Origin: Streptacidiphilus albus JL83
Lineage (GTDB): Bacteria; Actinomycetota; Actinomycetes; Streptomycetales; Streptomycetaceae
Length of the DNA: 64,000 nucleotides
Direction of reading: 5' to 3'
NCBI RefSeq assembly: GCF_000744705.1
Contig: NZ_JQML01000001.1
Coordinates: 3,420,017 to 3,484,016, forward strand
The notes below the pieces were generated by a model. The model was not told the DNA's origin. It did no database searches and saw only the letters and a program-made list of their open reading frames with translations. The position numbers were made by a program, and so were the translations under genes. Positions 17,964-26,041 of the stretch are shown piece after piece; within the stretch, counting starts at the first letter, position 1; each line of letters begins with the position of its first letter.

Positions 17964-19310
17964 GTGAAGATCACCGTCATCGGTACCGGCTACCTCGGGA
18001 CCACCCACGCCGCCTGCATGGCCGAGCTCGGCTTCGAGGTGCTGGGCCTCGACATCCTGCCCGAGCGGGTCGAGGCCCTGTCCGCCGGCCGGGTGCCGAT
18101 GTACGAGCCGGGCCTGGAGGCGCTGCTGCGCAAGCACCTGGTGGGACAGCCGGGCTCCACCGGACGGCTGCGGTTCACCAGCTCCTGGGCCGAGGTCGGC
18201 GCCTTCGGCGACGTCCACTTCGTCTGCGTCAACACCCCGCAGCGGCGCGGCGAGTTCGCCTGCGACATGTCCTACGTGGAGAGCGCCTTCGACCTGCTCG
18301 CCCCGCATCTGCAGCGGTCGGCGGAGCAGCCGCCGGCGCTGGTGGTCGGCAAGTCGACGGTCCCGGTCGGCAGCGCGGAGCGGCTGGCCGAGCGGCTGGC
18401 CGAGCGCGTCCCCGCCGGGGCGCGGGTGGAGGTGGCCTGGAACCCGGAGTTCCTCCGCGAGGGCTTCGCCGTCAACGACACCCTGAACCCCGACCGGCTG
18501 GTCGTCGGCGTCCGGAGCGAGCAGGCCGAGGCGGTGCTGCGCGAGGTCTACGCCGGGCTGCTGGAACGCGGGACACCGATGGTGGTGACCGACTTCCCGA
18601 CCGCCGAGCTGGTGAAGACGGCGGCGAACTCGTTCCTGGCCACCAAGATCTCCTTCATCAACGCCATGGCCGAGGTCTGCGAGGCCTCCGGCGCGGACGT
18701 GGTCCAGCTCTCCGGCGCGCTCGCCTACGACGCCCGGATCGGCGGCAAGTTCCTCAATGCCGGGCTCGGCTTCGGCGGCGGCTGCCTGCCCAAGGACATC
18801 CGGGCGTTCATGGCCCGCGCCGGGGAGCTGGGCGCCGACCAGGCGCTGACCTTCCTCCGCGAGGTCGACTCGATCAACATGCGCCGCCGCTCGCGGATGG
18901 TGGAACTGGCCCGCGAGCAGTGCGGCGGCGGCTTCCTCGGCCGCCGGATCGCGGTCCTCGGCGCGGCCTTCAAGCCGGACTCGGACGATGTCCGGGACTC
19001 CCCGGCGCTCAACGTCGCCGGGCAGATCCAGCTCCAGGGCGGCCAGGTCACCGTCTTCGACCCCAAGGCCGTGGACAACGCCCGCAAGCTGTTCCCCTCG
19101 CTCGGCTACGCCGACTCCGTCCTGGAGGCCGCCGAGGGCGCCCATGTGGTGCTGCATCTGACGGAGTGGCAGGAGTTCCGGGAGATGGACCCGCACGCCC
19201 TGGCCGAGGTCGTCTCCGAGCGCCGGATCCTGGACGGCCGCAATGTGCTCGACCCGCAGCGCTGGCGCGCGGCCGGCTGGACCTACCGCGCCCTGGGCCG
19301 CCCCAGCTGA
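17964..19310 (+). CDS. UDP-glucose 6-dehydrogenase family protein
   Basis: A 448-residue enzyme of the UDP-glucose/GDP-mannose dehydrogenase family, which oxidises a nucleotide sugar twice with NAD to the uronate for surface polysaccharide synthesis. The Rossmann start is KITVIGTGYLGTTHAACMAE, the central domain carries FLATKISFINAMAEVCEASG, the catalytic cysteine is in GFGGGCLPKDIRAF, and the C-terminal domain has AVLGAAFKPDSDDVRDSPAL. The GTG at 17964 is preceded by AAGGATG. UDP-glucose is the most likely substrate, but GDP-mannose or UDP-N-acetyl sugars are possible. Confidence 0.92.
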   Translation: MKITVIGTGYLGTTHAACMAELGFEVLGLDILPERVEALSAGRVPMYEPGLEALLRKHLVGQPGSTGRLRFTSSWAEVGAFGDVHFVCVNTPQRRGEFACDMSYVESAFDLLAPHLQRSAEQPPALVVGKSTVPVGSAERLAERLAERVPAGARVEVAWNPEFLREGFAVNDTLNPDRLVVGVRSEQAEAVLREVYAGLLERGTPMVVTDFPTAELVKTAANSFLATKISFINAMAEVCEASGADVVQLSGALAYDARIGGKFLNAGLGFGGGCLPKDIRAFMARAGELGADQALTFLREVDSINMRRRSRMVELAREQCGGGFLGRRIAVLGAAFKPDSDDVRDSPALNVAGQIQLQGGQVTVFDPKAVDNARKLFPSLGYADSVLEAAEGAHVVLHLTEWQEFREMDPHALAEVVSERRILDGRNVLDPQRWRAAGWTYRALGRPS

Positions 19311-19342
19311 ACGGGGCGGGCCCAGGGCCCGGGCTGCGGCTG

Positions 19343-20959
19343 TCAGCCGGTGTAGCCGGCGAACAGCTTGGAGAACTCGTACGGCGTCTGGGCGACGTCG
19401 GTGCAGTCGGACAGCGAGCCGGTGCAGGCGTTGGCGTCGCGGCCGACCTCCCAGAAGCCGAGCGAGGCGAGGTGCTTCTGCTCGGCGAAGGTGATCAGCT
19501 GCGAGGCGTCCGAGAGGCCGAAGACCTCGTCCGAGGAGTCGTTCTGGCCGATCATCGGGGTGACCCCGACCATCGCGTAGGCCTGGGCGTCGGTCAGGCT
19601 CGGCCAGACCGACTTGACCTGGGCCTCGGTGGCCTCCGCCGAGTCGATCGCGTAGGTGCCCATCTGCCCGGACGGGTTGGGCGCCGTGCTGTCGCCGAAG
19701 TCCATCGCCATCACATTGACGTCGGAGACGGTGACCCCCGCCGCCGCCGCGGACTGGAGCACGTAGAGGCCGTCCGAGGTGAGCCCGCTGGGCAGCACCG
19801 GCAGGGTGAACGACACCTGGAGGTTGCGGCCCTTGGCCCGCTGGGCGGCCTGGACCGCCGCGATGGCGGCCGAGCGGCGGTCGATCGAGGCGTGGTCGGT
19901 GACCGCGCTGCCCTCGATGTCGAAGTCGATCCAGTCGAGCCCGTACTCGTTGACCACCTGCTGGTACTGGGCGGTGAGGCTGGGCACGTCGGTGCAGGAC
20001 TGGGCCAGCTCGGTGCCGTTCTCGCCGCCGAAGGAGACCCGGACGTCGCCGCCGGCCGCCTTGACCGCCGCGATGTCGGCGGCGTCCCAGCCGGTCGAGG
20101 TGTTGTAGTCGCCGAACCAGCTGGCGGTGCAGGGGGTGCTGCCGTTGACGATGAAGGCCAGCGAGAGCTGCTTGAGCCCGCTCGCGGCGACGATGCCCGG
20201 CAGGCTGGGCGTCGGGTAGGCGCCCATGTCGACGTACGGGGCGGCCACCCCGGGCGCCGTGCCGCTGCCCGCGACCGCGGTCACCGCGGCGGAGGGGGCG
20301 GAGACGTTGCCGGCCTCGTCGAAGGCGGTGACGGTGAAGGTGTGGCTGCTCCCGCCGAGCAGCCCGGTGATGTTCGCCCTGGTGCCGGTCGAGGTGGCGA
20401 CGACCGAGCCGCCCTCGTCGATGTCGTAGCCGGTGACCCCGACATTGTCGGTGGAGGCGGTCCAGGACAGGGCGATGCTGCCGGGTCCGGTGCCGGTGAC
20501 GGCGAGTCCGGTCGGCGCGGTCGGCGGGGTGGTGTCGGCCGGCTCGCCCTGGCACGGCAGGTTGTTGATGGTGCAGCTCTGCGGCGCGGTCTGGGTCGCG
20601 CCGGAGGAGATGTCCAGGCCGACGACATCGGCGGAGGCCCCGGGGGCCAGCGCGGAGGCCCAGCTCGGCGAGGTGATGGTGTAGGTGCTGCCGGAGTGGC
20701 TGAGCGTGCCGTTCCAGGCGCTGGTGACCGCTTCGCCCGTGGGGAGGGTGAAGGTCAGCGACCAGGAGTTGACGGTCTGGTTGCTGTTGTTGGTGACCGC
20801 GTAGTTGCCCTGGAATCCGCTGGACCAGGTCTGGCTGATGCTGAAGTTCGCCATCAGCCCGGTCAGCCCGCCGGTGGTGGCGTGCGCGGCGGCGGGGACG
20901 AGCAGGGGGGCCGCGGCCAGTGCGGCGGCCGTGGCGACATGCAAGGTGACGCGCCTCAT
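19343..20959 (-). CDS. Secreted chitinase: CBM2 - fibronectin III - GH18
   Basis: A 538-residue exported enzyme. A signal peptide of about 30 residues ends at AAAHA. Residues about 33-130 resemble a CBM2 carbohydrate-binding module (ISQTWSSGFQGNYAVTNNSN), about 145-230 a fibronectin III domain (PTGLAVTGTGPGSIALSWTA), and the rest is GH18, with the DxxDxDxE motif DWIDFDIE at residues 342-349 and Glu349 as catalytic acid. Chitin hydrolysis is the usual activity. The ATG at 20959 has AGGAGA upstream and excludes the longer open frame. A DasR-like operator lies about 85 bp upstream, which supports chitin/GlcNAc regulation. Confidence 0.92.
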   Translation of the reverse strand: MRRVTLHVATAAALAAAPLLVPAAAHATTGGLTGLMANFSISQTWSSGFQGNYAVTNNSNQTVNSWSLTFTLPTGEAVTSAWNGTLSHSGSTYTITSPSWASALAPGASADVVGLDISSGATQTAPQSCTINNLPCQGEPADTTPPTAPTGLAVTGTGPGSIALSWTASTDNVGVTGYDIDEGGSVVATSTGTRANITGLLGGSSHTFTVTAFDEAGNVSAPSAAVTAVAGSGTAPGVAAPYVDMGAYPTPSLPGIVAASGLKQLSLAFIVNGSTPCTASWFGDYNTSTGWDAADIAAVKAAGGDVRVSFGGENGTELAQSCTDVPSLTAQYQQVVNEYGLDWIDFDIEGSAVTDHASIDRRSAAIAAVQAAQRAKGRNLQVSFTLPVLPSGLTSDGLYVLQSAAAAGVTVSDVNVMAMDFGDSTAPNPSGQMGTYAIDSAEATEAQVKSVWPSLTDAQAYAMVGVTPMIGQNDSSDEVFGLSDASQLITFAEQKHLASLGFWEVGRDANACTGSLSDCTDVAQTPYEFSKLFAGYTG

Positions 20960-21042
20960 GGGCGTGTTCTCCTGGGCCTGAGGGCAGCGCGAAGCTCGCG
21001 CCGCCGGGGAACATGTGGGGGTGTGCGCCGCGGCCCCCTTAC

Positions 21043-21058
21043 AGTGGTCCAGACCAAT
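21043..21058. promoter_or_regulatory. DasR-responsive element (dre)-like palindrome
   Basis: AGTGGTCCAGACCAAT matches the known dre consensus ACTGGTCTAGACCACT at 13 of 16 positions, with an intact TGGTC-AGACCA core; the same core resembles the direct-repeat element known from Streptomyces chitinase promoters. It is about 85 bp upstream of the chitinase ATG on the minus strand. Confidence 0.75.
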
Positions 21059-21210
21059 GTCCGACGTCAAGGAAATCGTGGACATGGCAATGAGGGGGTT
21101 CCGGGTTGGCCGGAAACCGCCCCTGCCCCGCCGGTCGCGGCGGAATCAGCCGGGCGGGGATGCGGTTGAACCCATGGGCAGGATCGGGCGGCAACCGGAG
21201 GAGCGACAGG

Positions 21211-21618
21211 ATGTACGGCGACGCAGAGACCATCCGCAGGATCCTCACCGGGACCGGTGACACCTGGGCCGTCGTCGGACTGTCCGGCAACCAGCGGCGG
21301 GCGGCGTACGGCGTGGCCCAGGTGCTGCAGCGCTACGGCAAGCGGATCGTGCCGGTGCACCCCAAGGCCGAGACCGTGCTCGGCGAGCAGGGCTACCCCT
21401 CGCTCGCGGCGATCCCGTTCCCGGTGGACGTGGTGGACGTCTTCGTCCGCAGCGACCTGGCCGGTCCGGTCGCCGACGAGGCCGTGGCGATCGGCGCCAA
21501 GGCCGTCTGGTTCCAGCTCGGCGTCATCGACGAGGCGGCGTACGAGCGCACCCGGGGCGCCGGGGCGGACATGGTGATGGACCGCTGCCCGGCGATCGAG
21601 ATCCCCCGGCTCGGTTGA
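21211..21618 (+). CDS. CoA-binding protein (YccU-like)
   Basis: A 135-residue Rossmann-fold protein of the CoA-binding domain family, cytosolic and of unknown cellular role. Typical segments are TWAVVGLSGNQRRAAYGVAQ, RIVPVHPKAETVLGEQGYPS and AVWFQLGVIDEAAYERTRGA. The ATG at 21211 has a clear GGAGGAG ribosome site; the frame is open further upstream without family similarity. It is alone on its strand, 58 bp before an ABC transporter pair. Confidence 0.9.
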   Translation: MYGDAETIRRILTGTGDTWAVVGLSGNQRRAAYGVAQVLQRYGKRIVPVHPKAETVLGEQGYPSLAAIPFPVDVVDVFVRSDLAGPVADEAVAIGAKAVWFQLGVIDEAAYERTRGAGADMVMDRCPAIEIPRLG

Positions 21619-21675
21619 TCCAGCGACCCTGCTGATCCACTGACGGGCACTGGGGCCGCCGGTAGGCTGGGCGCC

Positions 21676-22497
21676 ATGCGGCTCGACAGCGTCAGCCAGC
21701 GCTACGGACTGCGCGGCCCCTGGATCCTGCGGGACGTCAGCCTGACCGTGCCCGAAGGCAGCCTGGTCCGGGTCCAGGGCGGCAACGGCAGCGGCAAGTC
21801 CACGCTGCTCCGGCTGGTCGCGGCGGTCTGCGAGCCGACCCGCGGCCGGGTCCGCGAGCGCCCCGCGCGGCGCGCGTACGTGCCCGAGCGCTTCCCCGCG
21901 GCACTGCCGTTCACCGCCCACGGCTACCTCTGCCACCTCGGCCGGATCCACGGGCTGCGCGGCTCCGAGCCCGCGCGCCGGGCGGACGCCGCGCTGGAGC
22001 GCTTCGGCGCGGCGGCCTTCGCCCACCGGCAGCTCCGCGAGCTCTCCAAGGGCACCTGCCAGAAGGTGGCGGTCGCCCAGGCCCTCCTCGGCGAGCCGGA
22101 ACTGCTGGTCCTGGACGAGGCCTGGACCGGCCTCGACGCCGGGGCCCGCGCCGCGCTCGACGACGCGGTCGGCGAACGGCTGGACGCCGGCTGCACGGTG
22201 GTCTTCGTCGACCACGACCCGGCCCGGCTCGCCGGACTCCCGAACCTGCACTGGCTGGTGGGCGCCGGCCGGGTCCGCGAGCCGGACCTCGCCCGCACCG
22301 GCCCGGACCTCCCCTGCCGCATCGTCCTCAGCGGGCGACCGGGCGGGGCGAAGGGGCTGGACGGACTCGCCGGCGTGCTGGCCGTCGCCGAACTCGGCGA
22401 CGACCGGGTCCGGTTGACCGCCGCCGCCGGGAGCAGCGACGACCTGCTGCGAACGCTGCTGGCCGACCCGGCCGTCCATGTGGAGTCGGTCCGATGA
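21676..22497 (+). CDS. ABC transporter ATP-binding protein (exporter type)
   Basis: A 273-residue ATPase with Walker A GGNGSGKST, Walker B LLVLDEAWTGLD and an H-loop in VVFVDHDPA. The signature motif reads LSKGTCQKVAVAQ rather than LSGGQ, a variant seen in some small actinobacterial exporters. A TAGGCT hexamer sits exactly seven bases before the ATG with no ribosome site between, suggesting a leaderless mRNA. It is coupled to the next gene by an ATGA overlap. Together they would form an ABC-2-like exporter; substrate unknown. Confidence 0.88.
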   Translation: MRLDSVSQRYGLRGPWILRDVSLTVPEGSLVRVQGGNGSGKSTLLRLVAAVCEPTRGRVRERPARRAYVPERFPAALPFTAHGYLCHLGRIHGLRGSEPARRADAALERFGAAAFAHRQLRELSKGTCQKVAVAQALLGEPELLVLDEAWTGLDAGARAALDDAVGERLDAGCTVVFVDHDPARLAGLPNLHWLVGAGRVREPDLARTGPDLPCRIVLSGRPGGAKGLDGLAGVLAVAELGDDRVRLTAAAGSSDDLLRTLLADPAVHVESVR

Positions 22498-23177
22498 GCC
22501 CGTTGATCCGCTACCAGCTGGCGCTGCTGCTGCGTTCGCAGCGCTGGCTGCCGCCGGTGCTGCTGTTCGTGCTGCTGATCGTCCTCGGCAGCTTCGGCGG
22601 CCAGCAGTACGGCGACTCGCTGGGCTGGTGCGCGGGGATGCTGGTACCGGCCTGCGCCTGGCTCACCCGGACCGTCCTGACCGGCGAACCCGAGCCGGCG
22701 CGCGCCTGCGTCGCGGCGGCGAGCGGGCCCCATCGGGCGCACCTCGCCCCGCTGACGGCGGCCCTGGCCGTCAACTCGGTGCTGGCACTGGCCGGTGGCG
22801 TGTTCGAGTGGCTGGCGAGCAGCCCGCCGGTGGGCGTCGCCCATCCGCCGCTGGCCGAGATAGCCGGGCACGGCGCCCTCTCGGTGCTGGTCGGCCTGCT
22901 GGCCGGAACCGCGCTCGGGGCGCTCTGCGCGCCCCCGGTGCTGCGCCGCCCGGCCGCCGCGGTGCTGACCCTGTCCGGGGCCTCGCTGGCGCTGCTGGTC
23001 GCTCCGGTCTCGCCGGTGAACATGGCCGTCCGCGACGTCTTCACCTCCGGCTCGCGGAACGCCGCCACCACCGCCCCGCTGCTGCCGCTGCTCGCCGCAG
23101 CCGTACTGCTGGCGCTGGCCTGGACGGTGGCGGTGCACGCGGCGGGTCGCGCGGCGGGCCGCACCGCCGGCGAGTAG
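22494..23177 (+). CDS. ABC transporter membrane subunit (partner of preceding ATPase)
   Basis: A 227-residue protein with about five or six hydrophobic spans (LLRSQRWLPPVLLFVLLIVL, ALSVLVGLLAGTALGALCAP, LLPLLAAAVLLALAWTVAV). No strong family motif is visible; identification as the membrane partner rests on hydrophobicity and on the four-base overlap with the ATPase gene. Homodimers of each subunit would give a minimal exporter. Confidence 0.75.
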   Translation: MSPLIRYQLALLLRSQRWLPPVLLFVLLIVLGSFGGQQYGDSLGWCAGMLVPACAWLTRTVLTGEPEPARACVAAASGPHRAHLAPLTAALAVNSVLALAGGVFEWLASSPPVGVAHPPLAEIAGHGALSVLVGLLAGTALGALCAPPVLRRPAAAVLTLSGASLALLVAPVSPVNMAVRDVFTSGSRNAATTAPLLPLLAAAVLLALAWTVAVHAAGRAAGRTAGE

Positions 23178-23298
23178 CCGACTCCCCCGCCCTTGCAGCC
23201 CACAGTCCGCGGCCCGCACGCGAACTGACGGTTCGTCCACGATGGGCCGTGGACTCCTGACACGAGCACGACTACTGTCGACGAACAGGTCTTCAGAT

Positions 23299-23321
23299 AC
23301 ATAGATGGCGTTCTTCTATGT
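23299..23321. promoter_or_regulatory. Inverted repeat upstream of the secreted lyase
   Basis: ACATAGA and TCTATGT form a perfect seven-base inverted repeat with a nine-base spacer, ending 36 bp before the ATG at 23358, in a locally AT-rich stretch. It is well placed to be an operator or to overlap the promoter of the lyase gene. The rest of the 180-bp intergenic region shows nothing else. Confidence 0.45.
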
Positions 23322-23357
23322 GAACTCACTGGAACCGTCCCCCACGCAGGAGCCCCC

Positions 23358-24329
23358 ATGTCCGTGAAGCACCGCACCTCCGCCGGGCGCCGCCGACTGG
23401 CCCTCGGCACCGCCCTCGCCGCCGGTCTCGTCCTCACCGCCGGCGGCCTGAGCGCCGCCATGGCGGCCGGCGCCCCGGCCGCCGCCCGCACCGGCACGGG
23501 CCGCAGCCCGGCGGCCCCCGAGCACAGCACGCCCTCCGGCAGCCCCACGGCCACCCCCACCGCCGCACCCGCTGCCTGGACCGGCCAGTTCACCGGCTTC
23601 GCCGACAGCACCTGGGCGAAGTCCTGGGGCGAGACCTCCACCGGCGCCTGGGGCTTCACCGACGCCAAGGCCGTCACCGACGCGACCGCCCCGGGCAACG
23701 GCTCGGCGCTGGAGCTGACCTACGGGGCCGGCTCCTCCGCGAACTCCTGCAGCGACTGCCCCAACCCCGGCGGCGCGCAGTTCTACACCAGCCTCGCCTC
23801 GCTCGGGCTGTCCAAGCTCGCCGACGGCACCACCCTGGACCTCAAGTACCACGTCAAGTTCCCGGCCGGGTACGACTGGGGCCTCGCCGGGAAGCTTCCC
23901 GGCCTGTACGGCGGGACCATCGGCCAGGAGTCCGGCGGCAACCACGGCAAGGGCTGGTCCACCCGCTACATGTGGCGCGGTGCCAACGGCGTCCCCGACA
24001 ACGGCGAGGTCTACCTCTACACCCCGACCAACTCCGGCCCGACCGGCTACGGCGTGGACGAGGGGCTCGGCGACTGGAAGTGGATCGCCGACGGCAACTG
24101 GCACACCGTCGAGCAGCTGGTGAACCGCAGCAACGGCGACGTCACGGTCTGGTTCGACGGGGTGAAGGTCGCCCAGCTGAACGGGATCGCCACCGGCATC
24201 GGCTCGATCCCGTTCAGCGGCGTGCTCTTCTCCACCTTCTACGGCGGCCACGACACCACCTGGGGCCCGAAGACCACCACCCACTCGTTCTTCTCGGACT
24301 TCTCGCTCTCGCCGACGGTCCAGCACTGA
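23358..24329 (+). CDS. Secreted polysaccharide lyase, PL14-like domain
   Basis: A 323-residue exported protein with a signal peptide of about 35 residues and a Ser/Thr/Pro/Ala linker to about residue 72. The remainder resembles the polysaccharide lyase 14-like fold: DWGLAGKLPGLYGGTIGQES, KGWSTRYMWRGANG, WKWIADGNWHTVEQLVNRSN, VTVWFDGVKVAQLN and VLFSTFYGGHDTTWGP. Such enzymes cleave uronate-containing polysaccharides (glucuronan or alginate-like) by beta-elimination; the substrate here is not determinable. AGGAG precedes the ATG. It is one of two secreted polysaccharide-degrading enzymes in the window. Confidence 0.8.
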   Translation: MSVKHRTSAGRRRLALGTALAAGLVLTAGGLSAAMAAGAPAAARTGTGRSPAAPEHSTPSGSPTATPTAAPAAWTGQFTGFADSTWAKSWGETSTGAWGFTDAKAVTDATAPGNGSALELTYGAGSSANSCSDCPNPGGAQFYTSLASLGLSKLADGTTLDLKYHVKFPAGYDWGLAGKLPGLYGGTIGQESGGNHGKGWSTRYMWRGANGVPDNGEVYLYTPTNSGPTGYGVDEGLGDWKWIADGNWHTVEQLVNRSNGDVTVWFDGVKVAQLNGIATGIGSIPFSGVLFSTFYGGHDTTWGPKTTTHSFFSDFSLSPTVQH

Positions 24330-24341
24330 GCGCGTCGGCGG

Positions 24342-25982
24342 TTAGCGGGACGCGGACCAGACCCGCTCGCCGCCGACGAAGGTCTGCTCGACCCGGGTCT
24401 CGGCGATCGCCGACTCGGGCCCGTCGAAGGGGTCGCGATCCAGCACCACCAGGTCGGCCAGCGCGCCGACCCGGACCGTACCGGTGTCGTCCAGGTGGTT
24501 CACCCGCGCCGAACCCGCCGTGTACGCGGCCAGCGCGGTGCCCAGGTCGAGCCGCTGCTCGGGCAGGAAGACCCTGCGGCCGGCCTCGCCGTGGCCGACC
24601 CGGTTGACCGCGACATGGATCCCGGCCAGCGGGTCCGGGCTGCTCACCGGCCAGTCGCTGCCGGCCGCCAGCTCCGCCCCGGCCCGCAGCAGGTCGCCGA
24701 ACGGGTACTGGCGGTCCGCCAGCCCCTCGCCCAGGAACGGGATGGTCAGCTCGTCCATCTGCGGCTCGTGCGAGGCCCACAGCGGCTGGAGGTTGGCGAT
24801 CGCGCCGAGCCGGGCGAAGCGGGGGACGTCGTCCGGGTGGACCACCTGGAGATGGGCCAGGTGGTGCCGGGTGTCGCGGAAGCCGTTGGCGTGGCGGGCG
24901 GCCTCCACCGCGTCCAGCGCCTCGCGGACGGCGCGGTCGCCCAGAGCGTGGAAGTGCACCTGGAAGCCGAGCGCGTCCAGCTCGGTGACATACCCCTGCA
25001 GCGCCTGCGGGTCGACGAAGCTGAGGCCGCTGTTGGCGGTCGCACAGCCGCAGGAGTCCAGGTAGGGGGCGGTCATCGCGGCGGTGAAGTTCTCGGTGAT
25101 GCCGTCCTGCATGATCTTCACCGAGTCGGCCCGGAAGCGGCCGCGGGCCAGCCTCGCCCGGCGCTCGACCAGCTCCGGGATCTGCTCGGCGCCGCGTCCC
25201 CGGTCCCACCAGAGCGCGCCGTTGACCCGGGCGGTGAGGGTGCCGGCCGTGGCGGCGGCGGTGTAGGCGTCGGAGGGGTCCGGCTGGCCGTTGAAGACTC
25301 CGAGGAGGGCGTCCTGCCAGGCGGTGATGCCGAGCGAGTGCAGCAGTTCCTGCGCCCGGAGCAGCCCGGCCAGCCGCTCGGCCGGAGTGGTCTCCGGGAC
25401 CAGCCGGGCGACCAGGCCGGTCGCCCCCTCCTGGAGCATGCCGCTGGGGCCGCCGTCGGCCTCGCGCTCGATCCGGCCGTCGACCGGGTCGGCGGTGGCC
25501 GCGGTGAGCCCGGCCAGCTCCAGCGCCCGGGAGTTGGCCCAGGCGCCGTGGTGGTCGCGGTTGAGCAGGTACACCGGTCGGTCGGCGACGACCGCGTCGA
25601 TCAGCTGCCGGGTCGGCGCGCCGCCGGGGAAGCTCTCCATCGACCAGCCGCTGCCGGTGATCCACTCCCGCTCGGGGTGCGCCTCGGCGAAGGCCCGGAT
25701 CCGGCGCTGGTACTCGGCCGGGTCGGTGGTGCCGGTCAGGTCGCACTCGCCCAGCTCGACGCCGCCGTAGACGGCGTGGACATGGGCGTCCTGGAAACCG
25801 GGCAGCAGCAGCCTTCCGGCCAGGTCCACCACCTCCGTCCCCGGGCCGACCAGCTCCCGCACCTCGTCGTGGCCGACGGCGGTGATCCGCTCGCCGGTCA
25901 CCGCGACCGAGGTCGCCCGGCTGCGGGCGCCGTCGGCGGTGAACACCGGGCCGCCGGTGAAGACCAGGTCGGCGTGGGTCAT
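24342..25982 (-). CDS. Amidohydrolase family protein (YtcJ-like)
   Basis: A 546-residue metal-dependent amidohydrolase. It begins DLVFTGGPVFTADGARS and has the N-terminal metal motif GFQDAHVHAVYGG, the barrel histidines VHFHALGDRAVREALDAVE and HHLAHLQVVHPDDV, and the late aspartate in AAGSDWPVSSPDPLAGIHVA. YtcJ-like members hydrolyse amides or related C-N bonds of unknown natural substrates. GAGGAG precedes the ATG at 25982. It lies 59 bp downstream of an APC permease on the same strand, suggesting the permease imports its substrate. Confidence 0.88.
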   Translation of the reverse strand: MTHADLVFTGGPVFTADGARSRATSVAVTGERITAVGHDEVRELVGPGTEVVDLAGRLLLPGFQDAHVHAVYGGVELGECDLTGTTDPAEYQRRIRAFAEAHPEREWITGSGWSMESFPGGAPTRQLIDAVVADRPVYLLNRDHHGAWANSRALELAGLTAATADPVDGRIEREADGGPSGMLQEGATGLVARLVPETTPAERLAGLLRAQELLHSLGITAWQDALLGVFNGQPDPSDAYTAAATAGTLTARVNGALWWDRGRGAEQIPELVERRARLARGRFRADSVKIMQDGITENFTAAMTAPYLDSCGCATANSGLSFVDPQALQGYVTELDALGFQVHFHALGDRAVREALDAVEAARHANGFRDTRHHLAHLQVVHPDDVPRFARLGAIANLQPLWASHEPQMDELTIPFLGEGLADRQYPFGDLLRAGAELAAGSDWPVSSPDPLAGIHVAVNRVGHGEAGRRVFLPEQRLDLGTALAAYTAGSARVNHLDDTGTVRVGALADLVVLDRDPFDGPESAIAETRVEQTFVGGERVWSASR

Positions 25983-26041
25983 GGGGTACTCCTCAGTCGG
26001 TGCGGGTGCGGGTGCGGGTGGGTGCGGGGCGCGGATGGCGT

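Noticed and set aside
17838-21169. Two open frames of more than 1000 codons
   Set aside because: They run through the UDP-glucose dehydrogenase and chitinase genes in wrong frames; low-complexity Arg/Gly/Ala translation only.
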